Shown piece by piece: positions 55,623 through 64,000 of a stretch of DNA of 64,000 nt; position 1 is the stretch's first letter; each line of letters starts with the position of its first letter. Below the pieces are notes generated by a model. That model was not told the DNA's origin. It did no database searches and saw only the letters and a program-made list of their open reading frames with translations. Location of the stretch: assembly GCF_012932425.1 (NCBI RefSeq), contig NZ_JAAIII010000004.1:1-64000 (forward strand), given 5' to 3'. The position numbers were made by a program, and so were the translations under genes. The stretch is from Bifidobacterium oedipodis (GTDB taxonomy: Bacteria > Actinomycetota > Actinomycetes > Actinomycetales > Bifidobacteriaceae).

Positions 55623-55675
55623 TACGTGAACGGGCCCGTTCTCATCGAATCAGTGAGAACGGGCCCGTTCGCGTA
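55623..55675. repeat. Hairpin built from two GAACGGGCCCGTTC palindromes
   Basis: Arms of 22 bases (55623-55644 and 55654-55675) match with one mismatch. Each arm itself contains the 14-bp palindrome GAACGGGCCCGTTC. It lies 26 bp past the uppP stop and 75 bp upstream of DUF1846. It could be the uppP terminator (no T run) or a pair of operator sites. Confidence 0.55.
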
Positions 55676-55701
55676 TATACGTGTGTGCCGATGAACTCCT
55701 G

Positions 55702-56610
55702 CTATGCCACGGACGGGTCGATGGCGGGCAGCACGCCGGTAATCAGCAGCAGCGCCACTACCACGGCCAAACCGATGCGGTAGATGGCGAAGGCCTTGTA
55801 GGAGAAGGTCGACACGAACTTCAGGAAGCCGATGATCACCACATAGCCCACGAAGAACGCGACGATGGCGGCGGCGATGGTCGGACCCCAGCCGGGGAAC
55901 GCGCCAATGGCGGTGCAGGCCGCGGCGTCGCCTGCCGAGCATGCGCTCACATCCTTGACGGCGGATACCGCTTCGAGAATGCCCGCACCGAATACGGCGG
56001 GAATGGCCATCAGGAAGGCCACGCGAACGGCCGCCTCGCGGGTGTATCCCATCGCGCGTCCGAAGGTGATGGTGCCGCCGGAGCGGGATACGCCGGGGAT
56101 CAGCGCGAGCATCTGGCCAATGCCGAACAGCAGCGCGTCCTTCCACGTCATCTGGTTCATGGTTTTCGCCTGCTTGGAGCGGGAATCGAAGAACCACAGC
56201 AGCACACCGAACACGGCCAGCACCGTCACCGTGATCCACAGGTTGCGCAATGTGGTCTCGATCATGTCCTTGAACAGCAATCCCATGACCAGAATCGGCA
56301 GCGTGCCGATGATGATGTACCAGCCCATCTGCGTATCGGGATTATGCGCGCCCAAGCGGCTTTTAACGTCTTTGCCTTCCTTACCGAACAGCGATCCGAA
56401 CCATGCGCCGAGGATGCGGATGATGTCGCGCCGATAGTAAAGGATTACGGCCAGTTCCGTGCCGATCTGGATGATGGCGGTGAACGCCGCGCCCGGATCC
56501 TTGCCGATCATCAGATCGCCGAGGATACGAATATGGGCGCTGGACGATACCGGCAAATATTCGGTAAGCGCCTGAACCAAGCCCATCACAATAGCTTGAA
56601 AGAAATCCAT
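55702..56610 (-). CDS. uppP: Undecaprenyl-diphosphatase (BacA type)
   Basis: Recycles the lipid carrier of cell-wall synthesis by dephosphorylating undecaprenyl diphosphate. Overexpression is known to give bacitracin resistance. The 302 residues have about eight hydrophobic segments and both family motifs: ALTEYLPVSSSAHI (with the E and SSSAH catalytic site) and PGVSRSGGTI. The ATG at 56610 has AGGAGAGG upstream; the 34-codon extension is rejected. Confidence 0.95.
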   Translation of the reverse strand: MDFFQAIVMGLVQALTEYLPVSSSAHIRILGDLMIGKDPGAAFTAIIQIGTELAVILYYRRDIIRILGAWFGSLFGKEGKDVKSRLGAHNPDTQMGWYIIIGTLPILVMGLLFKDMIETTLRNLWITVTVLAVFGVLLWFFDSRSKQAKTMNQMTWKDALLFGIGQMLALIPGVSRSGGTITFGRAMGYTREAAVRVAFLMAIPAVFGAGILEAVSAVKDVSACSAGDAAACTAIGAFPGWGPTIAAAIVAFFVGYVVIIGFLKFVSTFSYKAFAIYRIGLAVVVALLLITGVLPAIDPSVA

Positions 56611-56780
56611 AACCCCTCTCCTGTAACGTGTTTCACTGGTTATGTCGGATCGAACCCATGAACACCCTACCCACGGGGGTGTAGAACAAGACTTAGAAAC
56701 CGCAATATCCACGGCTTCTACAATGGTTGAGGCAGCACGGAATCATTATCCGATGCATATGCAGGGCAGAAAGGGCGATC

Positions 56781-57584
56781 ATGGCCACATACCGTAAAAG
56801 CAGACTGTTCGCGCCGAAAGGCTTCTTCGAATGCGAGGGCCGCGGCTTGCAATGGCTGGGAGAGGCCCGAAGCCAAGGTGGTCCTCGCGTGGTGCAGGTC
56901 ATCGGCTGGGGCAAGGATTATCTCGACATTGAAAAGGTGCAGAGCGCCGCCCCCACCATCGAGGCCGCTCGACAGTTCGGTGCCGCTCTTGCCCACATGC
57001 ACGACGCAGGTGCCGATTATTTCGGTTCCGCGCCTGCAGGCTATGACGGCACCTGTTATTTTGGCCCCCTACAGGATCCGGTGCCGATGGACACGGGTGA
57101 ATGGAGCGATCCCGTGTCGTACTTCGCCGAAGGACGCCTGCGCCCCATGGTGCGTATGGGCATGGAACGTGGCGAATTCGACCACAACGATGAGGATCTT
57201 ACCGAACAGGTGATAGCCGCACTGCCCGAACTGATGGGACGCGCGGCAGACGACAAACCCGCGCGCATCCATGGCGACCTGTGGAGCGGCAATGTGATGT
57301 GGACCGCCGACTCGGGTCACAGCGAAGCTGTGTTGATCGATCCGGCAGCCCATGGCGGTCACCGTGAGGAGGATTTGGCCATGTTGAACCTGTTCGGCAT
57401 GACCTATCTGCGTGACATTCTTGAGGGATACCAGTCCGTGCACCTGCTGAAGGCCGGCTGGCAGGATCGCATCACCCTTTGGCAGCTCTACCCCATCGCC
57501 GGCCACTGCGTGTTCTTCGGCGGCGGTTACGTGAGCCAGTACCGCCGCATGTGCCACGATCTGCTAAGGGGAATAAGCAGGTAA
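56781..57584 (+). CDS. Fructosamine kinase family protein
   Basis: 267 residues of the fructosamine-3-kinase/aminoglycoside-phosphotransferase fold. The catalytic HGDLWSGNVMW lies near residue 170 and the metal-binding DPAAHGGHREEDLAM near 200. An N-terminal GQ..E-like nucleotide lobe is shorter than usual (starts FAPKGFFECEG). Such enzymes phosphorylate sugar adducts of amines for repair of glycated proteins. Stands alone, divergent from uppP. Confidence 0.88.
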   Translation: MATYRKSRLFAPKGFFECEGRGLQWLGEARSQGGPRVVQVIGWGKDYLDIEKVQSAAPTIEAARQFGAALAHMHDAGADYFGSAPAGYDGTCYFGPLQDPVPMDTGEWSDPVSYFAEGRLRPMVRMGMERGEFDHNDEDLTEQVIAALPELMGRAADDKPARIHGDLWSGNVMWTADSGHSEAVLIDPAAHGGHREEDLAMLNLFGMTYLRDILEGYQSVHLLKAGWQDRITLWQLYPIAGHCVFFGGGYVSQYRRMCHDLLRGISR

Positions 57585-57630
57585 TCAACAAGTAACCAGC
57601 CTGAGCTGATCATCCTCAATCTTCAGACGA

Positions 57631-58776
57631 TCAGCTCAGCGCGTCCTTAAGTTTGGAGAAGAAGCCCTTGCGTCCGCCTGAAGTCTGCGGGCGCGAGGCT
57701 TGGGCCACATGCATGGCGTCACCATCGTGGGATGCGGCGAACCGTTCGATCAGGCCGCGCTCCTCATCGTTCAGCTTGGTGGGAATCAGCACATTGACGT
57801 GTGCCACCAGATTGCCGCGCTCCTCGTTGTTGCGGATGTTGGTGACGCCCAAGCCCTTCAAGGTCACGGTGTCTTCGGGCTGGCAGCCGGCGGGAATGGA
57901 CACGGTCTGTTCGCCGTCGAAGGTATCGATCGTCAGATCATGGCCGAGTACCGCCCAGCTCATCGGCACCTGAATCCAGCAGTGCAGGTCGTCGCCGTCG
58001 CGAGTGAACTGCTTGTCGGCTTTGATGCGGATGTCAATATACAGGTCTCCGGCTGCGCCGCCGCCTTCGCCCACCTCGCCCTGGTTGGCCAGGCGCAGGC
58101 GTGCATTGTCGTTGATGCCGGCGGGCACGGTGACGCCCACGTTGCGCACGGTGCGCACACGACCGTGGCCCATGCAGCTCGGGCATGGATTGGTGATGAT
58201 GGTGCCGTGGCCTTCGCAGCGTTCGCAGGGCGCGGAGGTCATCATCTGGCCGAGCATGGTGCGCACGACCTTCTGCATGAAGCCCTGGCCGTGGCAGTCG
58301 GGGCAAGTGGTCGGCTGGCTGCCGCCCTGGGCACCCGATCCCTTGCATTCCTGGCAGAGGGAGAATGTGTTGATCTTGACATGCGCGGTGCCGCCGAACA
58401 CCGCGGTTTTCAGATCGATGGTCGCGCTTGCCAGTGCGTCGCGGCCCGGCTGGGTGCGGGGAACCGGCCCCTGGGAACCGCCGCCGAACGCGGAGCCGAA
58501 GAATGTGGAGAACACGTCGCCCATGTCGCCGAATCCCGCGCCCGAGAATCCCGATCCGGCGTTCGGATCGTTCGGATCGACGCCGGAGTCGTATATGCGG
58601 CGCTTGTCGGGGTTGGACAGCACATCGTAGGCGTTGTTGACTTCCTTGAACTTGTCCTCGAATTCGGGGCCTGCGATGTCGGGGTGGTATTTACGGCTGA
58701 GCTTGCGGTACGCCTTCTTGATTTCGTCGTCGCTTGCGCCGCGGGCGACGCCCAGCGTTTCGTAATAGTCTGCCAC
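57631..58776 (-). CDS. dnaJ: Chaperone DnaJ
   Basis: Hsp40 cochaperone of DnaK. The J domain (1-70) has HPD at 31-33. A Gly/Phe-rich linker follows. The zinc finger has four CxxCxGxG repeats ([32 protein letters not shown]), and the C-terminal substrate-binding domains are present. 381 residues. It is the second gene of the hrcA-dnaJ heat-shock unit, 56 bp after hrcA. Confidence 0.97.
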   Translation of the reverse strand: MADYYETLGVARGASDDEIKKAYRKLSRKYHPDIAGPEFEDKFKEVNNAYDVLSNPDKRRIYDSGVDPNDPNAGSGFSGAGFGDMGDVFSTFFGSAFGGGSQGPVPRTQPGRDALASATIDLKTAVFGGTAHVKINTFSLCQECKGSGAQGGSQPTTCPDCHGQGFMQKVVRTMLGQMMTSAPCERCEGHGTIITNPCPSCMGHGRVRTVRNVGVTVPAGINDNARLRLANQGEVGEGGGAAGDLYIDIRIKADKQFTRDGDDLHCWIQVPMSWAVLGHDLTIDTFDGEQTVSIPAGCQPEDTVTLKGLGVTNIRNNEERGNLVAHVNVLIPTKLNDEERGLIERFAASHDGDAMHVAQASRPQTSGGRKGFFSKLKDALS

Positions 58777-58832
58777 TTGGATTTGTCCTTTGTATTTGAT
58801 TTGTTCGCGGATTATTGTGCCATGACCGGCGG

Positions 58833-60059
58833 TCAGCGCGTCGGGGGGTCCGCCGCGCCGTTTTGGGAGAGGAATGCCGTCAGATACCGTGCCACGGCTC
58901 TGACTGCCGCGATGGTCGTGGCATAGTCCATATGCGTTGGCCCGATGGATCCGACGAAGGCCACGGTTTCGCCGGCCTGTTCGTCGTCATTCTGCCCCAC
59001 GCTCGTTGCATGATCACCGGCAGCATCGGAAACGTTGGAGGCTACGGCAGCAGAGGAACCATCAACGGCAACGCTTGCTTTCGCATGCTCGTCAAAGCCG
59101 GATCCATCAACGTTGCGCGCTGCGCTGTCATGTTCCATATCGGTGCTGCCGCGCCGCCCGTATCCACTGGTCACCACGGATGCGTGCAGCAGGCCCGGTG
59201 TGTGGGTTTCGGAGCCGATGGCTACACCCACACCGGTGGCATTGGCTTCTTCGCTCAGGTTGCTCATGAGTTTCATCAGCACAACCTGTTCCTCCAATGC
59301 ATCGAACAGGGAGGCCAGGTCATCCAGCGAACGCTGGTGAGCGAGACTGGAGACGCCGGACATATACAATTCGCTGGTTTTCTCATCCAAGGCCATGGTC
59401 TCGAAGGCATCCGCAAGTGCATTGGCCGCAGCTGCCACGCACCGGTATTCGGACGTTGATGCGATGGCACGCACTCGTTCCGCCGATAGCGAAAGGGATG
59501 CGCCGGCGCATTGCGCGTTGATGGTGGCGCTTAGCCGATTGATGTCGTCTTGTGGGGGCATGGGGTTCATGCTCAATCCGTGCTGGGCCACGCGACCGGT
59601 GTCGGTGATGACCACGGCCAGCAGGGTGCCCATGGAGATGGGCACGAGTTCAACGTGGCGCAGTGTGGCTTTGGACAGCGATGGGGATGCTACGATCGCG
59701 ACCTGCCCGGTAATCTGCGACAATAGCCTCGCGGCGCGCTGCAGCGCGTCTTGCAGGCTGGCGGAGCCGGAAAGAAAACTATTGATGCCGCGGCGCTGCG
59801 CCTCGCTCAGGGGCATAACCGTGGCCAGACGATCCACGAAATACCGGTATCCCTTTTCGGTGGGCACACGGCCGGCCGAAGTGTGCGGCTGAATCAGATA
59901 GCCTTCGTCTTCCAGCGCGGCCATATCGTTGCGTATGGTGGCGGAGCTTACCCCGAGGTTGTGCTCGCGGGTCAGTGAGGTCGACCCCACGGGCTCCTGG
60001 GAGCGGATGTAATCCTCCACCACGGCGCGCAAGACCAGCATGCGTCTCGATTGCGCCAT
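58833..60059 (-). CDS. hrcA: Heat-inducible transcription repressor HrcA
   Basis: Repressor of class I heat-shock genes that binds CIRCE. The start at 60059 has AAGGAGG upstream. 408 residues, longer than usual (about 340-370). The N-terminal winged helix ([33 protein letters not shown]) and the C-terminal block [15 protein letters not shown] are intact. Between them lies an insertion of about 65 low-complexity residues rich in Asp, Ala and Ser. The CIRCE element upstream shows autoregulation. Confidence 0.95.
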   Translation of the reverse strand: MAQSRRMLVLRAVVEDYIRSQEPVGSTSLTREHNLGVSSATIRNDMAALEDEGYLIQPHTSAGRVPTEKGYRYFVDRLATVMPLSEAQRRGINSFLSGSASLQDALQRAARLLSQITGQVAIVASPSLSKATLRHVELVPISMGTLLAVVITDTGRVAQHGLSMNPMPPQDDINRLSATINAQCAGASLSLSAERVRAIASTSEYRCVAAAANALADAFETMALDEKTSELYMSGVSSLAHQRSLDDLASLFDALEEQVVLMKLMSNLSEEANATGVGVAIGSETHTPGLLHASVVTSGYGRRGSTDMEHDSAARNVDGSGFDEHAKASVAVDGSSAAVASNVSDAAGDHATSVGQNDDEQAGETVAFVGSIGPTHMDYATTIAAVRAVARYLTAFLSQNGAADPPTR

Positions 60060-60208
60060 GCGCGCCTCCTTCGTCAATCTTGTTAGCGCACGAATAACAG
60101 ATGCATTCATGCGCGGCTTATTGCCGCTTCAGGATTCGCGGAACCTTTTCGGGGTCGAAAAGCGTCGTCCAAGCCGACGGGTGCGCGCTTCCTGCGTTAT
60201 TCATTGTA

Positions 60209-60235
60209 TTAGCACTCCATGGTATCGAGTGCTAA
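60209..60235 (-). promoter_or_regulatory. CIRCE operator of hrcA-dnaJ
   Basis: TTAGCACTC (60209-60217), 9 bp, GAGTGCTAA (60227-60235): an exact match to the CIRCE consensus, 150 bp upstream of hrcA. HrcA bound here would repress hrcA-dnaJ. The rest of the 359-bp gap to tkt holds the tkt leader; no other gene is seen. Confidence 0.93.
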
Positions 60236-60418
60236 TACGTTCGTTTGCGGCGAACGGTTGTGAACTGTGAACGCTAACAGAACACAAGTTACCAAAACAC
60301 GCCAAAAATGCACCGCAACGTCGGCTTGCGACGCTAGCATAAGTAATGCAATGTGAGGGCGTCCTGCGCCCGGCACAAGCCGGATACGCGGCCCGACCAA
60401 TTGGAAGGAAAGTAATCC

Positions 60419-62524
60419 ATGACCGAATTCAAGGAGACCGAGCTCGACGAGCGCGCCATCAAGATGGCCAAGGTCCTTTCGGCAGACGCGGTTGAGAAGG
60501 CAGGCTCCGGTCACCCCGGCTCCCCCGTCTCGCTGGCGCCCATCGCCTACACGCTGTACCAGCACTTCATCAAGCACGATCCGAACGATCCCAACTGGGA
60601 AGGCCGCGACCGCTTCATCCTTTCCGGCGGCCACGCCTCCCTCACCCAGTACGTCCAGCTCTACTTCTCCGGCTACGGCCTGACCCTGGACGACCTCAAG
60701 CACTTCCGCGGCGGCGCTGACACTCGTACCCCGGGCCACCCTGAATACGGCCTGACCCCGGGCATCGAAATGACCACCGGCCCGCTGGGCCAGGGCTTCG
60801 CCTCCGCCATTGGCTTTGCCTACGGCGAACGCTTCCAGCGCGGCCTGCTCGATCCCGAGACCCCGAAGGAAGAATCTCCCTTCTATCACAAGATCTGGGC
60901 CATCTGCGGCGAAGGCGACATCGAAGAGGGCATCTCCGGCGAAGCCGCCTCCCTGGCTGCCAACCAGAAGCTCGGCAACATCACCGTGATCTTCGATGCC
61001 AACCGCATCCAGATCGAAGGCGACACCAACCTGGTGCTGGCTGAGGACGTGCTCAAGCGCTTCCAGGCCTACGGCTGGTACACCGACGAGTTCAGCTTCA
61101 TCCAGCCCGACGGTTCCTACAAGGAGGACGTCGAAGGCCTGGCCGACGTGATCGCCAAGGCCGAGGCCGCCGCTCCGGACCAGCCGAAGCTCATCAAGGT
61201 CGACACCCTCATCGCTTGGCCGACCCCGGGCAAGACCAACGATCCGTCCTCCCACGGCTCCAAGCTGGGTGCCGAGGCCGTCGCCGGCCTCAAGAAGGTG
61301 CTCGGCTACGATCCGGAAGAGAACTTCCACGTTGACGAAGAGGCTCTCGCCCACGCCCGCAAGGTCGCCGAACGCGGTCTGGCCGCGCACGCCGCCTGGG
61401 ATGAGAAGTTCGATGCTTGGCGCAAGGCCAACCCGGACAAGGCCGCCCTGTACGACCGTCTGAAGGCCGGCGAACTGCCGGAAGACTTCGACAAGGCCAT
61501 CGATGACCTTGAAGCCACCTTCGAAGTCGGCAAGGGCGTCGCCACCCGTGGCGCCTCCGGCTCCGTGCTCAACGCCATCGCCGCTGTCATGCCGGAACTC
61601 TGGGGCGGCTCCGCCGACCTCGGTGGCTCCAACAAGACCGACCTCAAGGGTGCCGCCACCTTCGCTCCCGCGGAGTGCGCCACCAAGCAGTGGCCGGTGT
61701 GCAACGAGTTCGGCCGTCAGCTGCACTTCGGCGTGCGCGAGTTCACCATGGGCTGCATCACCAACGGCATCCTGCTGGGCTCCCACACCCGTCCGTTCGG
61801 CGGCACCTTCTTCATGTTCTCCGACTACGAGCGCTCCGCCGTTCGTCTGGCCGCCCTCATGGAGATTCCGAACCTGTACATCTGGTCCCATGACTCCGTT
61901 GCCGTGGGCGAGGATGGCCCGACCCACCAGCCGGTCGAGCACCTGGCCGCCTTCCGCGCCATGCCTCAGCTTGAGGTCGTGCGCCCGGCCGATGCCTTCG
62001 AAACTGCCGAAGCCTACCGCTACTTCTTCGAGAAGAAGAACACGCTGCCTGCAGCCATGGTGCTGACCCGCCAGGGCGTGCCGGTGCTCGCCGAAACCGC
62101 CGCAAAGGCCAAGGACGGCGTCAAGAAGGGTGCTTACGTGCTCGTCGACACCGAAGGCACCCCGGACGTGATCCTCATGGCCACCGGCTCCGAGGTTCAG
62201 TGGGCCGTCGCCGCCGCCAAGACCCTGGCCGATGAAGGCGTTAAGGCTCGCGTCGTGTCCATGCCGTCTATGGAATGGTTCGAGGAGCAGGACGCCGAGT
62301 ACAAGGAAGCCGTGCTTCCGGCCGCCGTCAAGGCCCGCGTCTCCGTCGAGGCCGGCGTTGCCATGCCGTGGTACAAGTACCTCGGCTCCTACGGCAAGCC
62401 CGTCTCCATCGAGCAGTTCGGCCTGCAGGGCGATGGCGCTCAGAACATGATCGACCTCGGCATCACCGCCGAGCATGTGGTGGAAGCTGCCAAGGCCTCC
62501 ATCGCCGAAGTTCAGGCCGCCTGA
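60419..62524 (+). CDS. tkt: Transketolase
   Basis: Thiamine-diphosphate enzyme moving two-carbon units between sugar phosphates. The 701 residues have the TPP-binding domain with [12 protein letters not shown] and NRIQIEGDT near residue 165, the pyrimidine domain and the C-terminal domain. In bifidobacteria transketolase and transaldolase recycle hexose and pentose phosphates for the phosphoketolase (bifid) shunt. AAGGAAAG lies before the ATG. Followed by tal. Codon use is strongly biased, which fits high expression. Confidence 0.97.
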   Translation: MTEFKETELDERAIKMAKVLSADAVEKAGSGHPGSPVSLAPIAYTLYQHFIKHDPNDPNWEGRDRFILSGGHASLTQYVQLYFSGYGLTLDDLKHFRGGADTRTPGHPEYGLTPGIEMTTGPLGQGFASAIGFAYGERFQRGLLDPETPKEESPFYHKIWAICGEGDIEEGISGEAASLAANQKLGNITVIFDANRIQIEGDTNLVLAEDVLKRFQAYGWYTDEFSFIQPDGSYKEDVEGLADVIAKAEAAAPDQPKLIKVDTLIAWPTPGKTNDPSSHGSKLGAEAVAGLKKVLGYDPEENFHVDEEALAHARKVAERGLAAHAAWDEKFDAWRKANPDKAALYDRLKAGELPEDFDKAIDDLEATFEVGKGVATRGASGSVLNAIAAVMPELWGGSADLGGSNKTDLKGAATFAPAECATKQWPVCNEFGRQLHFGVREFTMGCITNGILLGSHTRPFGGTFFMFSDYERSAVRLAALMEIPNLYIWSHDSVAVGEDGPTHQPVEHLAAFRAMPQLEVVRPADAFETAEAYRYFFEKKNTLPAAMVLTRQGVPVLAETAAKAKDGVKKGAYVLVDTEGTPDVILMATGSEVQWAVAAAKTLADEGVKARVVSMPSMEWFEEQDAEYKEAVLPAAVKARVSVEAGVAMPWYKYLGSYGKPVSIEQFGLQGDGAQNMIDLGITAEHVVEAAKASIAEVQAA

Positions 62525-62543
62525 CATAAGCCAGTAGGCAATA

Positions 62544-62631
62544 CGTCATTCTGAGCGAAGCGAAAGCCGAGTCGAAGAATCTCCAACGCGAGTGAGAGAT
62601 TCTTCGACTCCCCTGCTCGCTCAGAATGACG
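62544..62631. repeat. Palindromic REP-like element between tkt and tal
   Basis: Outer arms CGTCATTCTGAGCG (62544-62557) and their exact reverse complement (62618-62631), with an inner perfect pair AGTCGAAGAATCTC (62570-62583, 62596-62609). This is the style of dispersed palindromic repeats found in bifidobacterial intergenic regions. It may stabilise the tkt message. Confidence 0.65.
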
Positions 62632-62676
62632 ATTAACAAGATTTGTTCCAATTGGAATAATAAGGAGAAAAACAAT

Positions 62677-63780
62677 ATGACTGAAGCAACTCAGCGCACT
62701 TCCGACTCCGGCGTCTCGATCTGGCTGGACGATCTGTCCCGCACCCGTATCGAGTCCGGCTCCCTGCAGGATCTCATCGCCAACAAGAACGTTGTCGGTG
62801 TGACCACCAACCCCTCCATCTTCCAGAAGGCTCTCTCCCAGGTCGGCCCGTACGACGCCCAGCTCAAGGAGCTCGGCAAGGTTGACGTCGAGACCGCCAT
62901 CCGCGAGCTGACCACCACCGACGTGCGCAACGCCACCGATATCTTCCGTGAGATCGCCGAGAAGACCGACTTCGTCGACGGCCGCGTCTCCATCGAGGTC
63001 GACCCCCGTCTGGCCCACGAGACCGAAGCCACCGAGAAGCAGGCTGTGGAGCTGTGGGAGAAGGTCAACCGTCCGAACGCGATGATCAAGATCCCGGCCA
63101 CCCTCGAAGGCCTGCCGGCTATCACCGCTACCCTGGCCAAGGGCATCTCCGTGAACGTCACTCTGATCTTCTCGCTCGAGCGCTATGAGCAGGTCATCGA
63201 CGCCTTCATCGAGGGCATCAAGCAGGCTGACGCCAACGGCCACGACCTCAAGCACATCGGTTCCGTCGCCTCCTTCTTCGTCTCCCGTGTGGACACCGCT
63301 GTGGACAAGCAGCTTGAGGAGATCGGCACCGATGAGGCCAAGGCTCTCGAAGGCAAGGCCGCCATTGCCAACGCCCGCATCGCTTACGAACTGTTCGAGA
63401 AGAAGTTCGCCGAGTCCGACGTGTGGGCCGCTCTCGAAGCCAAGGGTGCCAAGAAGCAGCGTCCGCTGTGGGCCTCCACCGGCACCAAGAACCCGGCTTA
63501 CTCCGATTGCGTCTACGTGGACGAGCTGGTCGCTCCGTTCGTGGTCAACACCATGCCGGAGAAGACCCTGAACGCTCTGGCCGATCACGGCAACGGCGCT
63601 CCGACCATCAAGGGCACCTACGAGGAGTCCCATGCTGTGATGGCCAAGCTCGCCGAGCTGGGCATCGACTTCAAGGCCGTTACCGACAAGCTTGAGGCTG
63701 ACGGTGTCGCCGCCTTCATCAAGTCCTGGGATTCCGTCCTCACCGACGTGCAGTCCGGCATCGACCGTGTCAACGGCTGA
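62677..63780 (+). CDS. tal: Transaldolase
   Basis: Transfers a dihydroxyacetone unit between sugar phosphates. 367 residues from the ATG at 62677 (AAGGAG upstream) fit the long transaldolases that bifidobacteria and other Actinobacteria have. The Schiff-base lysine is in MIKIPATLEG, and the early VTTNPSIFQKA is diagnostic. Works with tkt in the non-oxidative pentose phosphate reactions that make the substrates of phosphoketolase. Confidence 0.97.
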   Translation: MTEATQRTSDSGVSIWLDDLSRTRIESGSLQDLIANKNVVGVTTNPSIFQKALSQVGPYDAQLKELGKVDVETAIRELTTTDVRNATDIFREIAEKTDFVDGRVSIEVDPRLAHETEATEKQAVELWEKVNRPNAMIKIPATLEGLPAITATLAKGISVNVTLIFSLERYEQVIDAFIEGIKQADANGHDLKHIGSVASFFVSRVDTAVDKQLEEIGTDEAKALEGKAAIANARIAYELFEKKFAESDVWAALEAKGAKKQRPLWASTGTKNPAYSDCVYVDELVAPFVVNTMPEKTLNALADHGNGAPTIKGTYEESHAVMAKLAELGIDFKAVTDKLEADGVAAFIKSWDSVLTDVQSGIDRVNG

Positions 63781-63805
63781 GACCATTTGACTGATTTAGG
63801 TTAAA

Positions 63806-63852
63806 ATAACATTGAACCCCCGCAACCATAGGCTGTGGGGGTTCAATGTTAT
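63806..63852. terminator. Bidirectional terminator between tal and the aminotransferase gene
   Basis: Long stem (arms 63806-63824 and 63834-63852, one mismatch) around GAACCCCC/GGGGGTTC, AT-rich at the outer ends. Confidence 0.85.
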
Positions 63853-63890
63853 GAAATTATCGCTATCGCACTTGGTTCAATACGGACTTC

Positions 63891-64000
63891 TCAGGCCTGA
63901 CGATAATAGCTGAAGAAGTCCTGAATCTCGCCGATGGTTTCGCGCAACATACCCATACGCGGCAGATATACCACACGGAAGTGGTCGGGGTGCGGCCAGT
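63891..64000 (-). CDS. Class I aminotransferase, 3' end only (runs off the right edge)
   Basis: The last 36 residues before the TGA at 63891-63893, including FRVVYLPRMGML and ETIGEIQDFFSYYRQA, resemble the C-terminus of AlaA/AspC-type pyridoxal-phosphate aminotransferases. The active site lies outside the window, so substrate is not determined. Confidence 0.7.
   Translation of the reverse strand, partial: WPHPDHFRVVYLPRMGMLRETIGEIQDFFSYYRQA

Noticed and set aside
60209..62527. 772-codon minus-strand open frame
   Set aside because: Antisense shadow of tkt caused by strong codon bias; it has no ribosome-binding site and also crosses the CIRCE region.

Overview
The window looks like a chromosomal segment of a Bifidobacterium, probably of the B. 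longum/breve group. The reasons are a GC content near 60 percent, a cmk-der gene fusion, tkt next to tal, actinobacterial gene orders (hisF-hisI-trpE, thrS-HIT-yebC-ruvCAB-yajC-apt), and a CIRCE/HrcA heat-shock locus. The species is an inference from recognised genes; no database was searched.

Layout. 1-118: 3' end of an IS30-type transposase. 0.2-33 kb: mostly minus-strand housekeeping genes. These are trpE, hisI and hisF; a formate/nitrite transporter; rlmN, cdsA, frr and pyrH; hemW and lepA; rpsT; a TRIC-like channel; ilvE; rplY; tRNA-Pro; cmk-der and rluB; an aquaporin; DUF3017; DUF6350-purH; sucCD; apt; yajC; ruvB, ruvA and ruvC; yebC; a HIT hydrolase; and thrS. A clear LexA-type SOS box sits just upstream of ruvA.

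33.2-42.3 kb: an accessory cell-envelope locus on the minus strand. In transcription order it holds a lipoprotein, a response regulator, a histidine kinase, a second lipoprotein, an adaptor with a peptidoglycan-binding-like domain, an ABC ATPase, a MacB/FtsX-like permease, a third lipoprotein and an anchored solute-binding protein. The three lipoproteins share a four-cysteine pattern and look like one family, so the locus reads as a sensing and export system of unknown ligand.

42.57-48.88 kb: a compact 6.3-kb integrated element, bounded by a 16-bp direct repeat that includes the 3' end of tRNA-Val(CAC). It encodes a CRESS-DNA-virus-like HUH Rep protein with a decayed helicase P-loop, an FtsK/TraSA-like translocase, a small protein of unknown function, a secreted protein with DUF5648-like repeats and a tyrosine integrase. 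Direct repeats just inside both ends look like integrase arm sites, and a perfect 15-bp hairpin upstream of rep is a candidate replication origin. This is the most unusual system in the window.

49-58 kb: a hydrolase fused to a membrane domain, an AT-richer DUF3800 gene with a structured, terminator-ending leader RNA, a tRNA cluster (Val-GAC, Cys, Gly), a PAC2 protein, a DUF1846 protein, uppP and a fructosamine-kinase-like gene. 57.6-64 kb: dnaJ and hrcA under CIRCE control, then tkt and tal, the sugar-rearranging enzymes that feed the bifid shunt, and the 3' end of an aminotransferase gene.
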